Shown one piece after another: positions 10,525 through 21,601 of a stretch of DNA of 64,000 nucleotides. Within the stretch, counting starts at the first letter, position 1; each line of letters begins with the position of its first letter. Under the pieces are notes generated by a model. The model was not told the origin of the DNA, ran no database searches, and saw nothing but the letters and a program-made list of their open reading frames with translations. A program made the position numbers and the translations under genes. The DNA is from Pseudo-nitzschia pungens (taxonomy: Eukaryota > Bacillariophyta > Bacillariophyceae > Bacillariales > Bacillariaceae): positions 1,550,001 to 1,614,000 of the forward strand of contig CM074765.1 of the NCBI GenBank assembly GCA_037355855.1, read 5' to 3'.

Positions 10525-11709
10525 TGTATTTGTTTGATTTAGTTCGAAAGCGAACAGAATACAGAATGGATTCGGCTGGAATTGGCAAGAACGAACTCCC
10601 TTCTTTTGAATCTGTGTGACTCAATACGAATCGGGTTGTTTGATTCGACTAGCTCAGTGTGATTGTCGTTGTGGGGATGGGAATGTTGACAGCGACCTGG
10701 AACTATCTGTTTAGTAACGTTCCGTTCGATATGAATGCTGCATAAGATTCCTGAACACGAAGAAGATCGTTCACATAGCCCAAGGCCCCCTGACGATGAT
10801 CAAAGAATACGGTAGTAGACGACTCACTCACTCACTCGAGATTGCTCGTCCAAAATTAGGACGTTCTTCATAATTTTCAGAAAGTACAGTGCTAATCGCG
10901 TGTTACAATGGTTCAGAAAAATCCGACAGTTTTTCCTCGTCACACGTGCACAAACCTCATCGGTGTTCAGAGGCATTTGGCCGGCTTCAGTTCAAAGTAA
11001 GGGTGGCAACGAGATGAAGATTCACAAGTGTCATGTAATGTTTGCGCGTGATGCGCGATTCCAGTGATGTCATCGAAAGCATCTACTTACTGTAAATCGC
11101 GTCAAAAAATGTACTACGGTATTTCTGAAAGTTGAACACGCAGATGATGATGATGTCACAGAGAGTACGAGTATCTCGTTTTTATTTTTAAGAACGCTGT
11201 TGAATGTTTTTTGTTATCATTTTTTGTATTACGGTACTCGTACTTGTACGCGTTAGTAATCGGACAGGGTATGCTCATAATACGTACCGTAAGGTTAGAC
11301 TAGGTCATATGTATCCGGAATGAAGAACCAGTGAACAGCTGATGCTTTCAAAAGTCTCATCTCAAGAACAGAGAAAGGCAGGAAAACCTTACGGTAGAAA
11401 AGAGCTGCATGTCAAATATCTTCCAATCAAAATCTCAAATCAAACATCTCCAAGTTGAATCATATCCATATTACACATTGTAATGACTTACAAAGAATAT
11501 GAACCCTACCGGTAAGGCTTACGTGTAATTAATAAGGTTTACTCAACAATGCGAAAAATATGGACGCCTTTTCTGCCCGAAAAACTCACGAGCAATACAC
11601 AATTTCTAATCGCCCCCTGTCGAGGACGGGTACGTAGATCAATACTATCGTATGGTATGTAGGCCCGATAGAAGTTGCGATGGCCGGATTGCTCTGTCCG
11701 TAGCATCGC
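10525..11709. other. Intergenic, upstream of the TauE/SafE gene
   Basis: Contains the promoter side of the minus-strand TauE/SafE gene. No coding features are recognised. Intergenic words appear near 11290 (ACCGTAAGGTTAGAC) and 11508 (ACCGGTAAGG). Confidence 0.55.
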
Positions 11710-12299
11710 GTAATCCACGAGTAGGACCGATTTCCCTTGCAATCCCGCCTGCGAGGTTTCAAAGTGGTTCTCGAAAAATCGAGGAGCTCGACACTAAGAA
11801 ACATTAGTTAATTTTTAGGATTACAAACCGCACCTCCACCGGATTACAACAGTGCGCGCTAAAAAAAGAATCTAAAAAAAGAATCCGGGCCTCCTCGTAC
11901 TAATACACTGGAAATGTCCGTTGAAGGGTTTCAACGCAGATTTCAGAATCTTCCTCGTAGCGACAGAAGTACCGTAAAGAAGCAGTGTCTCGCACGCAGG
12001 ATTGCAAGGGAAATCGGTCCTACTCGTGCATTACATCAATAACCTTCGAGTTCCTCGCGCCTTCTTGTTTTGTAACTTCCTTCGGTCTCCACTTCGACCT
12101 CCGGTCTCAGTGTCGGCCTCCGTAAGTTACAGTGAAACCTATTTGTAATCCGCGCGGGATACAAAAAAAGAACCCACTGGGCTCCCTCTAAGGAGTACTA
12201 CTGAAATTATGAAACCTAGTCGGGCTCGTTGCACTCGCTCTCTTAGGTTTCATAATTTCAGTAGTACTCCTTAGAGGGAGCCCAGTGGGTTCTTTTTTT
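11710..12299. repeat. Foldback element, tandem copy 1 (590 bp)
   Basis: First of two head-to-tail 590-bp units. I saw one difference between them: GTGCATTAC near 12021 in this copy versus GTGTATTAC in the second. Inside the unit, an arm beginning CACGAGTAGGACCGATTTCC (11715-11744) recurs inverted at 11999-12028, giving a 30-bp terminal-inverted-repeat-like pair. A second, longer inverted repeat follows, with its right arm cut at the duplication junction near 12298. Short minus-strand frames inside carry no motifs, so the element is non-autonomous. Confidence 0.85.
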
Positions 12300-12947
12300 G
12301 TAATCCACGAGTAGGACCGATTTCCCTTGCAATCCCGCCTGCGAGGTTTCAAAGTGGTTCTCGAAAAATCGAGGAGCTCGACACTAAGAAACATTAGTTA
12401 ATTTTTAGGATTACAAACCGCACCTCCACCGGATTACAACAGTGCGCGCTAAAAAAAGAATCTAAAAAAAGAATCCGGGCCTCCTCGTACTAATACACTG
12501 GAAATGTCCGTTGAAGGGTTTCAACGCAGATTTCAGAATCTTCCTCGTAGCGACAGAAGTACCGTAAAGAAGCAGTGTCTCGCACGCAGGATTGCAAGGG
12601 AAATCGGTCCTACTCGTGTATTACATCAATAACCTTCGAGTTCCTCGCGCCTTCTTGTTTTGTAACTTCCTTCGGTCTCCACTTCGACCTCCGGTCTCAG
12701 TGTCGGCCTCCGTAAGTTACAGTGAAACCTATTTGTAATCCGCGCGGGATACAAAAAAAGAACCCACTGGGCTCCCTCTAAGGAGTACTACTGAAATTAT
12801 GAAACCTAGTCGGGCTCGTTGCACTCGCTCTCTTAGGTTTCATAATTTCAGTAGTACTCCTTAGAGGGAGCCCAGTGGGTTCTTTTTTTGTATCCCGCGC
12901 GGATTACAATTAGGTTTCACACGCGGCGCGAGCAACTCGAAGGTTAT
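12300..12947. repeat. Foldback element, copy 2 with an 87-bp-arm hairpin
   Basis: Second unit, 12300-12889, continuing into unique DNA. Arms 12722-12808 and 12834-12920 (87 bp each) are inverted copies that differ at about one base, with a 25-nt loop. Further out, ATAACCTTCGAGTT near 12629 is mirrored near 12934-12947. A transcript across this segment would form a long, almost perfect double-stranded RNA hairpin. The structure fits a foldback or MITE-type element; no transposase is nearby. Confidence 0.88.
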
Positions 12948-13601
12948 TTAACAAAGCATAGTAGTGGTGGCATGCATGCTCGCTAACTACAAAAGACATG
13001 GACGGTAAGTTACCTCTAGGTAAGGTTAGAAGTAACTTAACCGTACAACGCAGTAGAACGGACCACTAGCATCTGTTGAGCCAGTGTCTTTCATCCAAAA
13101 AAATCTTTGCAATCTGGTCCGATCGCGCAGCAGGAACAACTGCAAGGAAGAAGAAAGAAGAAAGAATCGCGAGAGAACACGAGAAAGAATGAATGCTGTC
13201 AATCAAGCACTGAACAAGGATACCTTACCGTAAAGTACAGAACGGTGAGAGTACGCCGATCGCGCGATGTCTGGGGCTCGTCCGGCAGCCAACCCAGATC
13301 GAATTGTTGCTTGTACTCACATACATACGGTTCGGTACAACTCTCTTCAGTTGTAGCTTGTGTTGAACTTTAGTAGTAAGGTTACCGTAAGATTACTCGT
13401 AGTTTGAAAGAAGACTCGACTCCTTCGCCATCGCAACGCCCGCGGCAACAACAGGAAGAGCATCGGCAACAGCAACAAGCTTTGCAGCACTAAACCTTAC
13501 GAGTACCCGGTACCTGTAACCAAACAGTAGTGCAGAGTAGACAGTGGCAACGACAAGTTTGCTTTGCTCCTACAAAGAAAAATAATAAACACAAAATCAA
13601 A
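12948..13601. other. Promoter region of MPP-beta
   Basis: Unique sequence leading to the MPP-beta start. It contains GTAAGGTTAC at 13376-13385, followed at once by CGTAAGATTAC, and another run of these words near 13004-13040. No coding feature is seen. Confidence 0.5.
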
Positions 13602-15586
13602 ATGTCATTGTTAGCATCAGTAGCAGCTTCCGCTGCATCCCGATGTTCGCGTTCCTCTCGCCAAGCTCTGGTGCTCGGGAAGGTAAGGAAAACTAAAATG
13701 AAAACGGAGGCGAAGGCGAACCACCATTGAGGAGTTGCTTTCGGAATGGCGTGGATGAAACGGAATTGCACCGAAGCAAATCAGTGCGCATTGGACATCG
13801 GCGAATGTTCCTTTCCTCGGTTTCTCTTCAATTCCGAGACAAATTGAATCCCATGGAAGAGGACGGAACCGAGAGTCGACACGGGACAAAAAAAGGATCG
13901 AACGAATGCGAAAGCAAATCACTTCCGGAAATGTAGGCATCGGGATTGAATGGAATTCACCAGATGCGTGATGACAATCAGCTACGAAAGACGAGCTGAC
14001 ACCACCGTTTGGAGTGGTCGTTCGAGAAGTACGATCCATTGTGGTTCGAGTCCTTTGCAATGCCATTCTATTTTGTATCAATGAATGATGTGTACGATAC
14101 ACTGGAGTTTGATCTTTTTCGGTCACATTTCTTAAATTTGCGCTTTTCGTTATCTCCGATGTTGTGCCATTCCATTTGTTGATTCCTTTCGTCCACTATC
14201 CTATGTTATGTCCAGCGCGCATACTCCGCTGTTGCTGCTTCCGATTCCGAACTTGCTGAATTCCCATCCTACGTCCTGAAAGCGCCAACCACAGATGTCA
14301 CTACCCTCTCGAACGGACTCCGCGTCGGCAGCGAAACCACCGTCGGTGCCGAAACTGCTACCGTCGGTGTTTGGATCGACTCTGGCTCCCGTTACGAGAC
14401 TGCCGAGAACAATGGAGCAGCCCATTTTTTGGAACACATGGCCTTTAAGGGAACCCAGAAACGCACCCAGCGACAGCTGGAGGAACAGATTGAAAACATG
14501 GGAGGGCATCTCAATGCCTACACATCTCGCGAACAGACGGCCTACTTTGCGAAGGTCTTCTCGAAGGATGTCCCGACTGCCATTGAAATCATTTCCGACA
14601 TTTTGTTGAACTCCAATCTTGAGCCCCAGGCCATTGAGCGAGAACGGGAGGTCATTCTCCGAGAAATGGAGGAAGTCAACAAGAATCAGGAAGAATTGGT
14701 CCTGGATCACCTGCACGCCACGGCCTTTCAGGGAACGGCCCTCGGACGCACCATTCTGGGCAGCGAGCAAAACATTCGCACCCTCACCCGAGACCAACTC
14801 GTCGACTATATTACCACTCAGTACACGGCCCCACGAATGGTTGTGGCGGGAGCCGGTGCCGTCGATCACGCCGAATTGTGTGAGTTGGCCGACAAGCATT
14901 TTGGAGCTCTTTCCAGCGACATTGGAGGCGCGGAGTACGAACCCGCCATCTTTACCGGAAGTGACTACCGCGTGAAGTTCAACTCCGAAGACGTTGGGTA
15001 CATGGCCGTGGCCTTTCCCACGGACAGCTGGACGTCCGAATACGCGTTCCCCCTCATGCTCATGCAGCTCTTGCTGGGATCCTACGATCGCGCCTCGGGC
15101 ATGGGACACAACTACGCGTCCAATCTCTGTCAGGACGTAGCCGAAAACGAGCTGTGCTACGCGCTCAACACCTTCAATACCCACTACAAGGACACCGGTC
15201 TCTTTGGCGTATACGCCGTCTGCCCCGACAACAAGATTGACGATGCCTCCTGGTACATCATGAACAACCTCATCCGGTTGGTCCACAGCGTCGGTGACGA
15301 AGAAGTCGAGCGCGCCAAGGTCTCCCTCAAGGCCGCCATGCTCTCCAACCTCGACGGGCACAACAACGTGGCGGAGGACATTGGACGATCCCTCCTCAAC
15401 TATGGCCGTCGCATGACACCCGCCGAGACCTTTTTGCGAATCGATGCGGTCACCACGGACGACATCAAGGCCACTGCCTACAAATTCTTCAACGACAAGG
15501 ACCATGCCCTGGCGGCCGTTGGGGGCATCCATGAGCTTCCCGACTACACCTGGTTCCGTCGACACACGTACTGGTTGCGATATTAA
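13602..15586 (+). CDS. Mitochondrial processing peptidase, beta subunit
   Basis: Catalytic subunit of the matrix peptidase that removes import presequences. Two exons: 13602-13682 and 14216-15586, joined in phase 0 (donor AAG|GTAAGG, acceptor TCCAG|CGC), giving 483 residues. Exon 1 plus the start of exon 2 forms an Arg/Ser/Ala-rich matrix presequence (MSLLASVAASAASRCSRSSR), with an R-A-Y|S cleavage-like site just after the junction. The inverzincin motif HFLEH is at about residues 97-101 and is followed by HMAFKGTQKRT, as in MPP-beta and complex III core 1. The distal zinc-ligand Glu region (EREVILREMEEVNKNQEE) lies about 76 residues on. With the HxxEH site intact, MPP-beta is preferred over an inactive core protein. 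In some lineages one protein serves both roles, which cannot be excluded here. Confidence 0.93.
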
Positions 15587-17344
15587 ACAACAAAGTCATG
15601 AATCGCTGCGCTTTTGGTTCTGGAAGGAAAGGGAAGACAAGAAAGAAATGCATGCGTTTAGGTAGGAAGGATGTGCAATGCGAATGGCAGCCGGTGTGCG
15701 TTGTGTGTCACTGTGCAATGGATGTCGAGTAGTTCGAGGCTCGTGTTGAAACAGAATGAATCCGATGATTGGGTGGGAGTGTGGAATGGAACAGTCTATC
15801 CATACAAGGACTCAATACAATACATAGTAATGCCAGCAGGATTCGAAGATCGAACTATAGATATGATGTACGGTAGTTTAACTGAGTTTGTTGTCTGTTG
15901 GCAACCAATATGCGTACGATAATTGATGCTGCCTTCAAGCAACCCAAATCCTTCCTGTTTTTACCATAGTGCCATACGTACGGGGTGCTCTCCTAACCAG
16001 TGTAAATCTACATCTCACAGCTGAACATGCCCGTCCGTTATGAATACTACTTATCCCCTTTCAAGATTAATTGTTGCCAGTGCGTCGACGTTAAATTTCT
16101 TTGCTTCATCTTCGATCGTAATATGTTGTTTCTCGGTCTGTCCTTTAATTGAGACTTGAGCGCTGAAAATCCAGTTCGGTTTCATGATTGAGCCTACTTG
16201 TAGTAGTAGTAGTGGTGGTAGTAGCAGCAGTAGTTCTCTTCGGTTGAAGCAATTTTGAATAATCTTCTTGCGATCACTGGAGTGTGAATATCGGACCCAT
16301 CCTATTTCGTTGCACCAACGATACGCTAAACACTTTTTCCCACTTTCGTTGCACCAACGATACGCTAAACACTTTGTCCCCACTTGTCCCCTTCCGAAAC
16401 GATCCATTGTGATTCTATTTTTTGAGACACAGGAAAAAAGAGGAACAACACCAAGCAATCCTTTCTTTGGATTTTGACCACGACCTTCCTCCTTTGTCTT
16501 GTTGTTTCTTCAAATCGAACCACCATTGCGAACTATGGGAGGAGGCACGAGTAAGGAACACCAACCATTACTATTACACCCAAGACTTGAGAGTAAGTTA
16601 ATTAGAGGTGTGAGCAGGTTACAAACAATAGGTCATAAAGTTGGTGGTATGTGGACATGAAGAGGGTTTGGTACAACTAGCAAGTAACATGGCGACTGCC
16701 GATACAGAAAAGTATACAGATGTTACTAGTAATAGAATGTACTTTGTTCCTTACTTCGTATCTAATCTGAGTAGGTACGTACGTAGCTACTAGTGCCTCA
16801 TTGCGTAGTACAAGTACTGGTAACTGGTAACCTTACTTGGCAACGAGATCAAACGAGATCAAATACGCAGTAAGGTTAACCTTACGAAGTAATAATCATA
16901 ACAATAGTAGACTTTTTTTTCACATGGAGTTCGTATTCAACATCTTCAAATTCTCTCCTATCCGACGAGCTCCAATTTTCTAAACTCGATTCATCCCAGA
17001 CCACCAGCGCTCAACCACGACTGCGATTGAATTCTATTTTCTCGAAAAAATAGATACGAACCAGACAAGAAAGACACATCATCATCAGCACCTCTGACAC
17101 ACACATTCATTCCCCACCAAACCAAACAATTGCTGTTCTTGTGCCACGAGTAAGGTTAGTTACGATGAACGAACGAATGGGTATCTTTTCACCGACGAGC
17201 TTCAGTCTGACAAACGACGGGTCGAAGCTGATATCTCGATGCACTTACATTCCTTCGTAATCGGCATCAGGAAGAGTGGCTCAAACATACCGTCAAAACT
17301 GGAATCCATCTTTTTTTTGTAACGCATTCAATTTTGTTGTCGGA
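15587..17344. other. Intergenic, MPP-beta to ABC-F
   Basis: No gene recognised. It holds a 39-bp tandem duplication (listed separately), a GTAACCTTAC at 16827-16836, and a perfect 16-bp palindrome GTAAGGTTAACCTTAC at 16870-16885. A minus frame at 16051-16458 merely translates the duplication. Confidence 0.6.
16305..16382. repeat. 39-bp tandem duplication
   Basis: TTTCGTTGCACCAACGATAC begins at 16305 and again at 16344. The two copies are nearly identical, and each contains the small palindrome CGTTGCACCAACG. Confidence 0.9.
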
Positions 17345-19258
17345 ATGAAGTTGTCGATCGCCGCTTTCCTTGGTGTGGCTGCTGCCACGCATGCGTTTGT
17401 CGTTGTCCCCAACCAGAATCATGAACATCGGTCCAAATCATCCGTGGTTGAGAGGACGGCGAGCACCAACCGCTTGTTTTCTTCGACGAAAGCAGTTGCC
17501 GAGGGTGGTGTTACCGACGAACCGTACGGAACGATAGTGGGAGACACTCGTGGTGCCGCTCTGCGACTTGAAAACGTTGCCATCTCTCGTGGAGCGTCAC
17601 CCCTTCTCAAGGAAATTAATTGGAGTGTACAGCCCAAGGAGCGATGGGGAATAGTGGGCATCAACGGGGCCGGAAAATCGACGTTGTTGGGGGCCATCAC
17701 CGGGACAGTCCGAATGGATGAAGGGAAGGCGCTAGTCCATTCCAACGTAAGGGTGGGATACTTGAGACAATCCGCAGTGAGCGGCTCGACCAAAACAGTG
17801 GCCGAAGAAGCCAGAAGCGAAATGGCACACATAGAAGAGGCGAAGCTCGACTTGGAGGCTAAATCCAAGATTGTCGAGGACGGAGATTACTCCGAGGATG
17901 CACTGAATGACCTAGCTGCCGCCCAGGAGCACTTCGAAACCATTGGGGGTTACCAGCAGGAACAATTAGTCGATAGTGTTCTCAAAGGACTTGGATTTGA
18001 ACCCGAGGATTCGGATCGATTATGCAGCGATTTCAGTGGGGGTTGGCAGATGAGGATTGCCTTGGCACGCTTGCTTCTGTCAAAACCTTCGCTCTTACTT
18101 TTGGATGAGCCCTCGAATCACTTGGATTCATCGGCTAAGGATTGGCTGGGCAAATACATCGCAAACTACGACGGGAGTGTTGTTTTAGTCTCGCACGACG
18201 TGAGCCTGCTAGATGCAAGCGTCAATTCGATTGCCGAAATCGTTGGAAACACTGTTGTTGAATACAGATCCTGTTCATACAATAAATACCTTGAAGAGAA
18301 GGAATTTCGTGCAGCCAGTGCCCAGGCCGAATACGAACGCAACCTGGAGGAGGCCGCAAGGCTTCAAGCCTTTGTTGACAAGTTTGGAGCTTCGGCAACA
18401 AAAGCGAAGAGTGCACAATCGAGGGTGAAAATGTTGGAAAAGATGAAAAGGGAAGGGAAGCTTGATCCACCACCAGTCGCTGTTGTGGCTAGGGAGCGAG
18501 ATCCCGAGCTCGTGTTGCCAACGCCCCCCAAACCTAATGGAGAATATCTCATGACTCTCAAGGACGCTACCATTGGCTATGATCCAAACGAAGCTCCTCT
18601 CCTAGAAAACATAAACCTTAAAATTCCGAGGGGGATGAAACTCTTGCTGCGAGGTCCAAATGGAGCCGGCAAGTCGACCCTTCTCAAGGCCCTGCGAGGA
18701 AACGTGCCAGAGATGATCCAATCGGGAGAACGCATCGAAAACGACCGGCTGTTTCTGGGAACTTTCACTCAAGACCTGGCACAGGAACTAGACCCGGAAT
18801 CACGCGCTGTCGACCTGGTTACGGATTATGCACGCTCGGGGAGTGATGGAGATATTCGTGTGACGGATGAAGCCGCGAGAGGCGTCCTTGGTCGCCTTGG
18901 TTTGGGTGGAGAAAAGCCACTGCGAAAGGTAAAGGCTCTGAGTGGAGGAGAAAAAGCCCGTGTTGCACTGGGAATGTTTGCTCTGAAAGCTTCCAATTTG
19001 CTCATGCTTGACGAACCAAGTAATCACCTTGATGTGGGCTGTATCTCTGGCCTTGCCAAGGCCTTAAGCGGCTGGGGTGGCAAGGACGGAGCTGTTGTGG
19101 TCATTAGCCATGATCGCAAGTTTTGCGAGAAAGTTGGGTTTACACACGTAGGAACTGTGATGGATGGGAAGTTGCTCCTGGAACAGCGATCACTTCGAGA
19201 CAGCGACTGGGATCAATACGAGATCAATGCTGCGTCCAAATCTTCCAAGCTAGCATAA
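17345..19258 (+). CDS. Plastid-type ABC-F family ATPase
   Basis: Soluble twin-ATPase ABC-F protein; relatives act on ribosomes (EttA/Uup/EF-3-like translation factors). The start is ATG 17345, because it begins a signal peptide (MKLSIAAFLGVAAATHAFVV) whose HA-F junction fits the stramenopile plastid presequence. A GTG 69 nt upstream is in frame but unlikely. The protein has 637 residues. First cassette: Walker A GINGAGKST near 105, signature FSGGW near 229, LLLLDEPSNHLD near 250. A charged linker follows (about 310-390, rich in Lys and Glu). Second cassette: GPNGAGKST near 436, signature LSGGEKARVA near 532, LLMLDEPSNHLD near 552. There are no membrane spans, which excludes a transporter. I infer a role in plastid translation; the exact subfamily is unresolved. 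Confidence 0.92.
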   Translation: MKLSIAAFLGVAAATHAFVVVPNQNHEHRSKSSVVERTASTNRLFSSTKAVAEGGVTDEPYGTIVGDTRGAALRLENVAISRGASPLLKEINWSVQPKERWGIVGINGAGKSTLLGAITGTVRMDEGKALVHSNVRVGYLRQSAVSGSTKTVAEEARSEMAHIEEAKLDLEAKSKIVEDGDYSEDALNDLAAAQEHFETIGGYQQEQLVDSVLKGLGFEPEDSDRLCSDFSGGWQMRIALARLLLSKPSLLLLDEPSNHLDSSAKDWLGKYIANYDGSVVLVSHDVSLLDASVNSIAEIVGNTVVEYRSCSYNKYLEEKEFRAASAQAEYERNLEEAARLQAFVDKFGASATKAKSAQSRVKMLEKMKREGKLDPPPVAVVARERDPELVLPTPPKPNGEYLMTLKDATIGYDPNEAPLLENINLKIPRGMKLLLRGPNGAGKSTLLKALRGNVPEMIQSGERIENDRLFLGTFTQDLAQELDPESRAVDLVTDYARSGSDGDIRVTDEAARGVLGRLGLGGEKPLRKVKALSGGEKARVALGMFALKASNLLMLDEPSNHLDVGCISGLAKALSGWGGKDGAVVVISHDRKFCEKVGFTHVGTVMDGKLLLEQRSLRDSDWDQYEINAASKSSKLA

Positions 19259-20483
19259 GTCGTTGGTTGATGGAGTGTGTTTAAGGGTGCATTCCTACCA
19301 CTGTTGCTGCTGGTGGCACATTTAGATTACTTTGTTACTAATATTATACTGTACGTGAATTAAGCAAGTTTTTGTTCCTGTTTCGAATTAACGCCCGCGA
19401 GTAGTTCTATTACTAGAATGGGTAGTGATGGTTGAGAAATTAATTTATTTCACAATTATTTGATGCGTTTTGCGTGCTCTGGCACCGTTGTGTCGACTAC
19501 AACTGCCTGAGTTTGGATGTGACGTACTGCTGAAGGACTTGGTGAGAAACCATTACAGTAAACTGAATAATTTTTCAGCCAGTTCACAACACGACAAGTA
19601 CGACGTGGGATGCAACTCAATCTACGCAGTTTTCGGCCTCAAACTTTTATTGCGAAGTACACGTATTTTAAAAGAAATCCAACGAGTTTTTGAGCTGCCG
19701 CTTCTCCCTCTAGCTTTCGAAAAAGTGTCATAAAAAAAACTAGATTCGCAGAGTTGCAAATTGGTTTAGGTCGGTTGAATTAGTATTGCTAGCTGTAATG
19801 CAGTGAGTGGTAACCTTGCTCGCAAGTGACGGAGATCAGGGGAGTGCCTATCGAAGCAAAATATTGTCCAGTCTGAGAATCGAACTCAGGTCTCCGCAAC
19901 CACAATGCGGGGTACTAACCACTGTACGAGAGACACTTTTGATCGCTTCACAAATGGGAACAAATAATTCACATTGACCTCTGTGACACATAATGTTTCT
20001 GGTTCTCAAATAATACTCTACGGTATAGATTGGCAGTCTGATGGAAGGGCCGGGCCACCAAGAAGAACTTGAATGAGCATGATGTGCAATACATCTGCGA
20101 GACTCGCAGAGAACATCGGAAAATGACATCCCTTTTCAAGTCGTCTCCAAAATAATATGATTGTGAGTATGCTTTCTGAACTATGGAATGATGACTTGAT
20201 TTGATATTAATATTATTTTGATTTATATTTTTTATAGGCAGTAATGTTATGATCATTATCATTTATTTAGTGTCAATCTCGAAGATATGCACAATAATTT
20301 ACTACAAGCTTGCCATCATTCGTCGTGCCACTGTGGCAAAACCAGGTTTGATTCATCAACCATTGCGCCTTCATCCATCGGTTATTCCGATCAGGGACAT
20401 CAAAGAATCTGAGAACTGCAAATCTCAGGAATCAGGTTTAGTATGTTACAATAACTGAGAAGAATGCTGATGGCAAGTACAGC
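19259..20483. other. Intergenic between ABC-F gene and retrotransposon nest
   Basis: AT-rich, without protein-coding signals. It contains a tRNA-His-like sequence on the minus strand at 19865-19936. The right end carries the 5' copy of the ACTCG target duplication. Confidence 0.6.
19865..19936 (-). pseudogene. tRNA-His(GUG)-like sequence with unpaired acceptor stem
   Basis: On the minus strand the anticodon arm CCGCA-TTGTGGT-TGCGG (anticodon GTG), the T arm CTGAG-TTCGATT-CTCAG and a D arm GTAC-AGTGGTTA-GTAC all fold correctly. The polymerase III A and B boxes are therefore present. The acceptor strands GTGTCTC and ACTGGAC pair at only about two or three of seven positions. I read it as a tRNA pseudogene or a tRNA-derived element rather than a working tRNA. 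Confidence 0.65.
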
Positions 20484-20488
20484 ACTCG

Positions 20489-20662
20489 TGCCGTGCACCG
20501 GAATACAGTCACGAATCCGTTCGTGATTGGATTACGATTAGCGAGTCTCCTTATCGCCGAATACAGGAGACTGCCGGAAAGCAATAGCAATAGACTAATC
20601 AATAGCTCTCACAATTTGCATATCACTACTATTCTAATCACTAGTAGACCCGGGGTATGGCA
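20489..20662 (+). repeat. 5' LTR of outer element (174 bp)
   Basis: TG...CA termini with TGCC/GGCA inverted ends. Its first 25 or so and last 60 or so bases match the LTR of the inner element, but the middle differs. The 14-bp palindrome TGATTTTAAAATCA follows directly at 20663-20676. Confidence 0.95.
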
Positions 20663-21601
20663 TGATTTTAAAATCAAGCTGAGTGCTGAAGACCATGAGC
20701 AGAAACAACCGAACGATCGATCGAAAAGGAGCCGACGTCGGAAACTGCCGAAAAATGGAGGCACATAGAAGCAAACAGGGAGAAGGACATCCGGTGTCTG
20801 CAGCACTAAGGAATACCAACCCCAGCAACAGTTGGCTCCATTACAGGGAGCAACTGCAGCAACAGAGACACCTAAGGACCTAAACAGGACCATGGTCGAC
20901 AACAAAGAAATAATCGAAAATAACGAGTGTCGAAAAAGAGACACATAACCCAGTGAATGGACTAATTGGACCAACACTGAGTGGACGGACAGACCAAAAA
21001 GGGTATGCCGACCAAAACCAGAACATATAAATATCCGGACAGGTATAGAATAAATACCTAAACACCACTAAATCCCACGGGAGACAGGAAGTGGGACCGG
21101 CCCGGTGATTGCTTAATAGGGAAGCAACGCCGGAGAACCACGGGAATCGAATCCCACGAAATAAAAACAGAAACAACTCCGGAGAACCACAGGATTCCCG
21201 GGAGCTAAAGAGAGGAACAACTCCCACCACTGTACAAGCCTGGGAGAAAAATCAGTTACAACACGGGGTATCGCGTTGCCGTGCGCCGGAAGACAGTCAC
21301 GAGTCCACTCGGGACTGGATTAAGGATAAGGATAAAAGAAAACAATCGGCGAGCCGATAGAATCGCTGATTACCAAAGGGCTCTTAGAGCTGTAGCATAT
21401 AGACTAACTGATAGAGCCCACAATTTGCATATCACTACTATTCTAATCACTAGTAGACCCGGGGTATGGCACGCGTGGAAGTGAACCTCAGGGGGAAAAA
21501 CTGGAGCAATCACTTTTTGCTCATTTCCAACCCAAATAACAACTTACAGAAATACTGTAACTAATTAAACTAAAATATAATAACTGACTGATTAACTCAC
21601 C
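20663..21601 (+). other. Leader region of outer element
   Basis: Untranslated leader from the LTR to the gag ATG, closely similar to the inner element's leader (25998-26733). A solo LTR interrupts it at 21277-21471. The palindrome at 20663-20676 occupies the place where a primer binding site would be expected. Confidence 0.8.
21277..21471 (+). mobile_element. Solo LTR inserted in the outer element's leader (195 bp)
   Basis: Starts TGCCGTGCG and ends GTATGGCA. It is flanked by the 5-bp duplication CGCGT (21272-21276 and 21472-21476). The inner element's leader is uninterrupted at the matching site (GTATCGCGTGGAAG near 26611), which proves insertion. It is a diverged relative of the 189-bp LTR. 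No internal region remains, so the element was reduced by LTR-LTR recombination. Confidence 0.95.
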
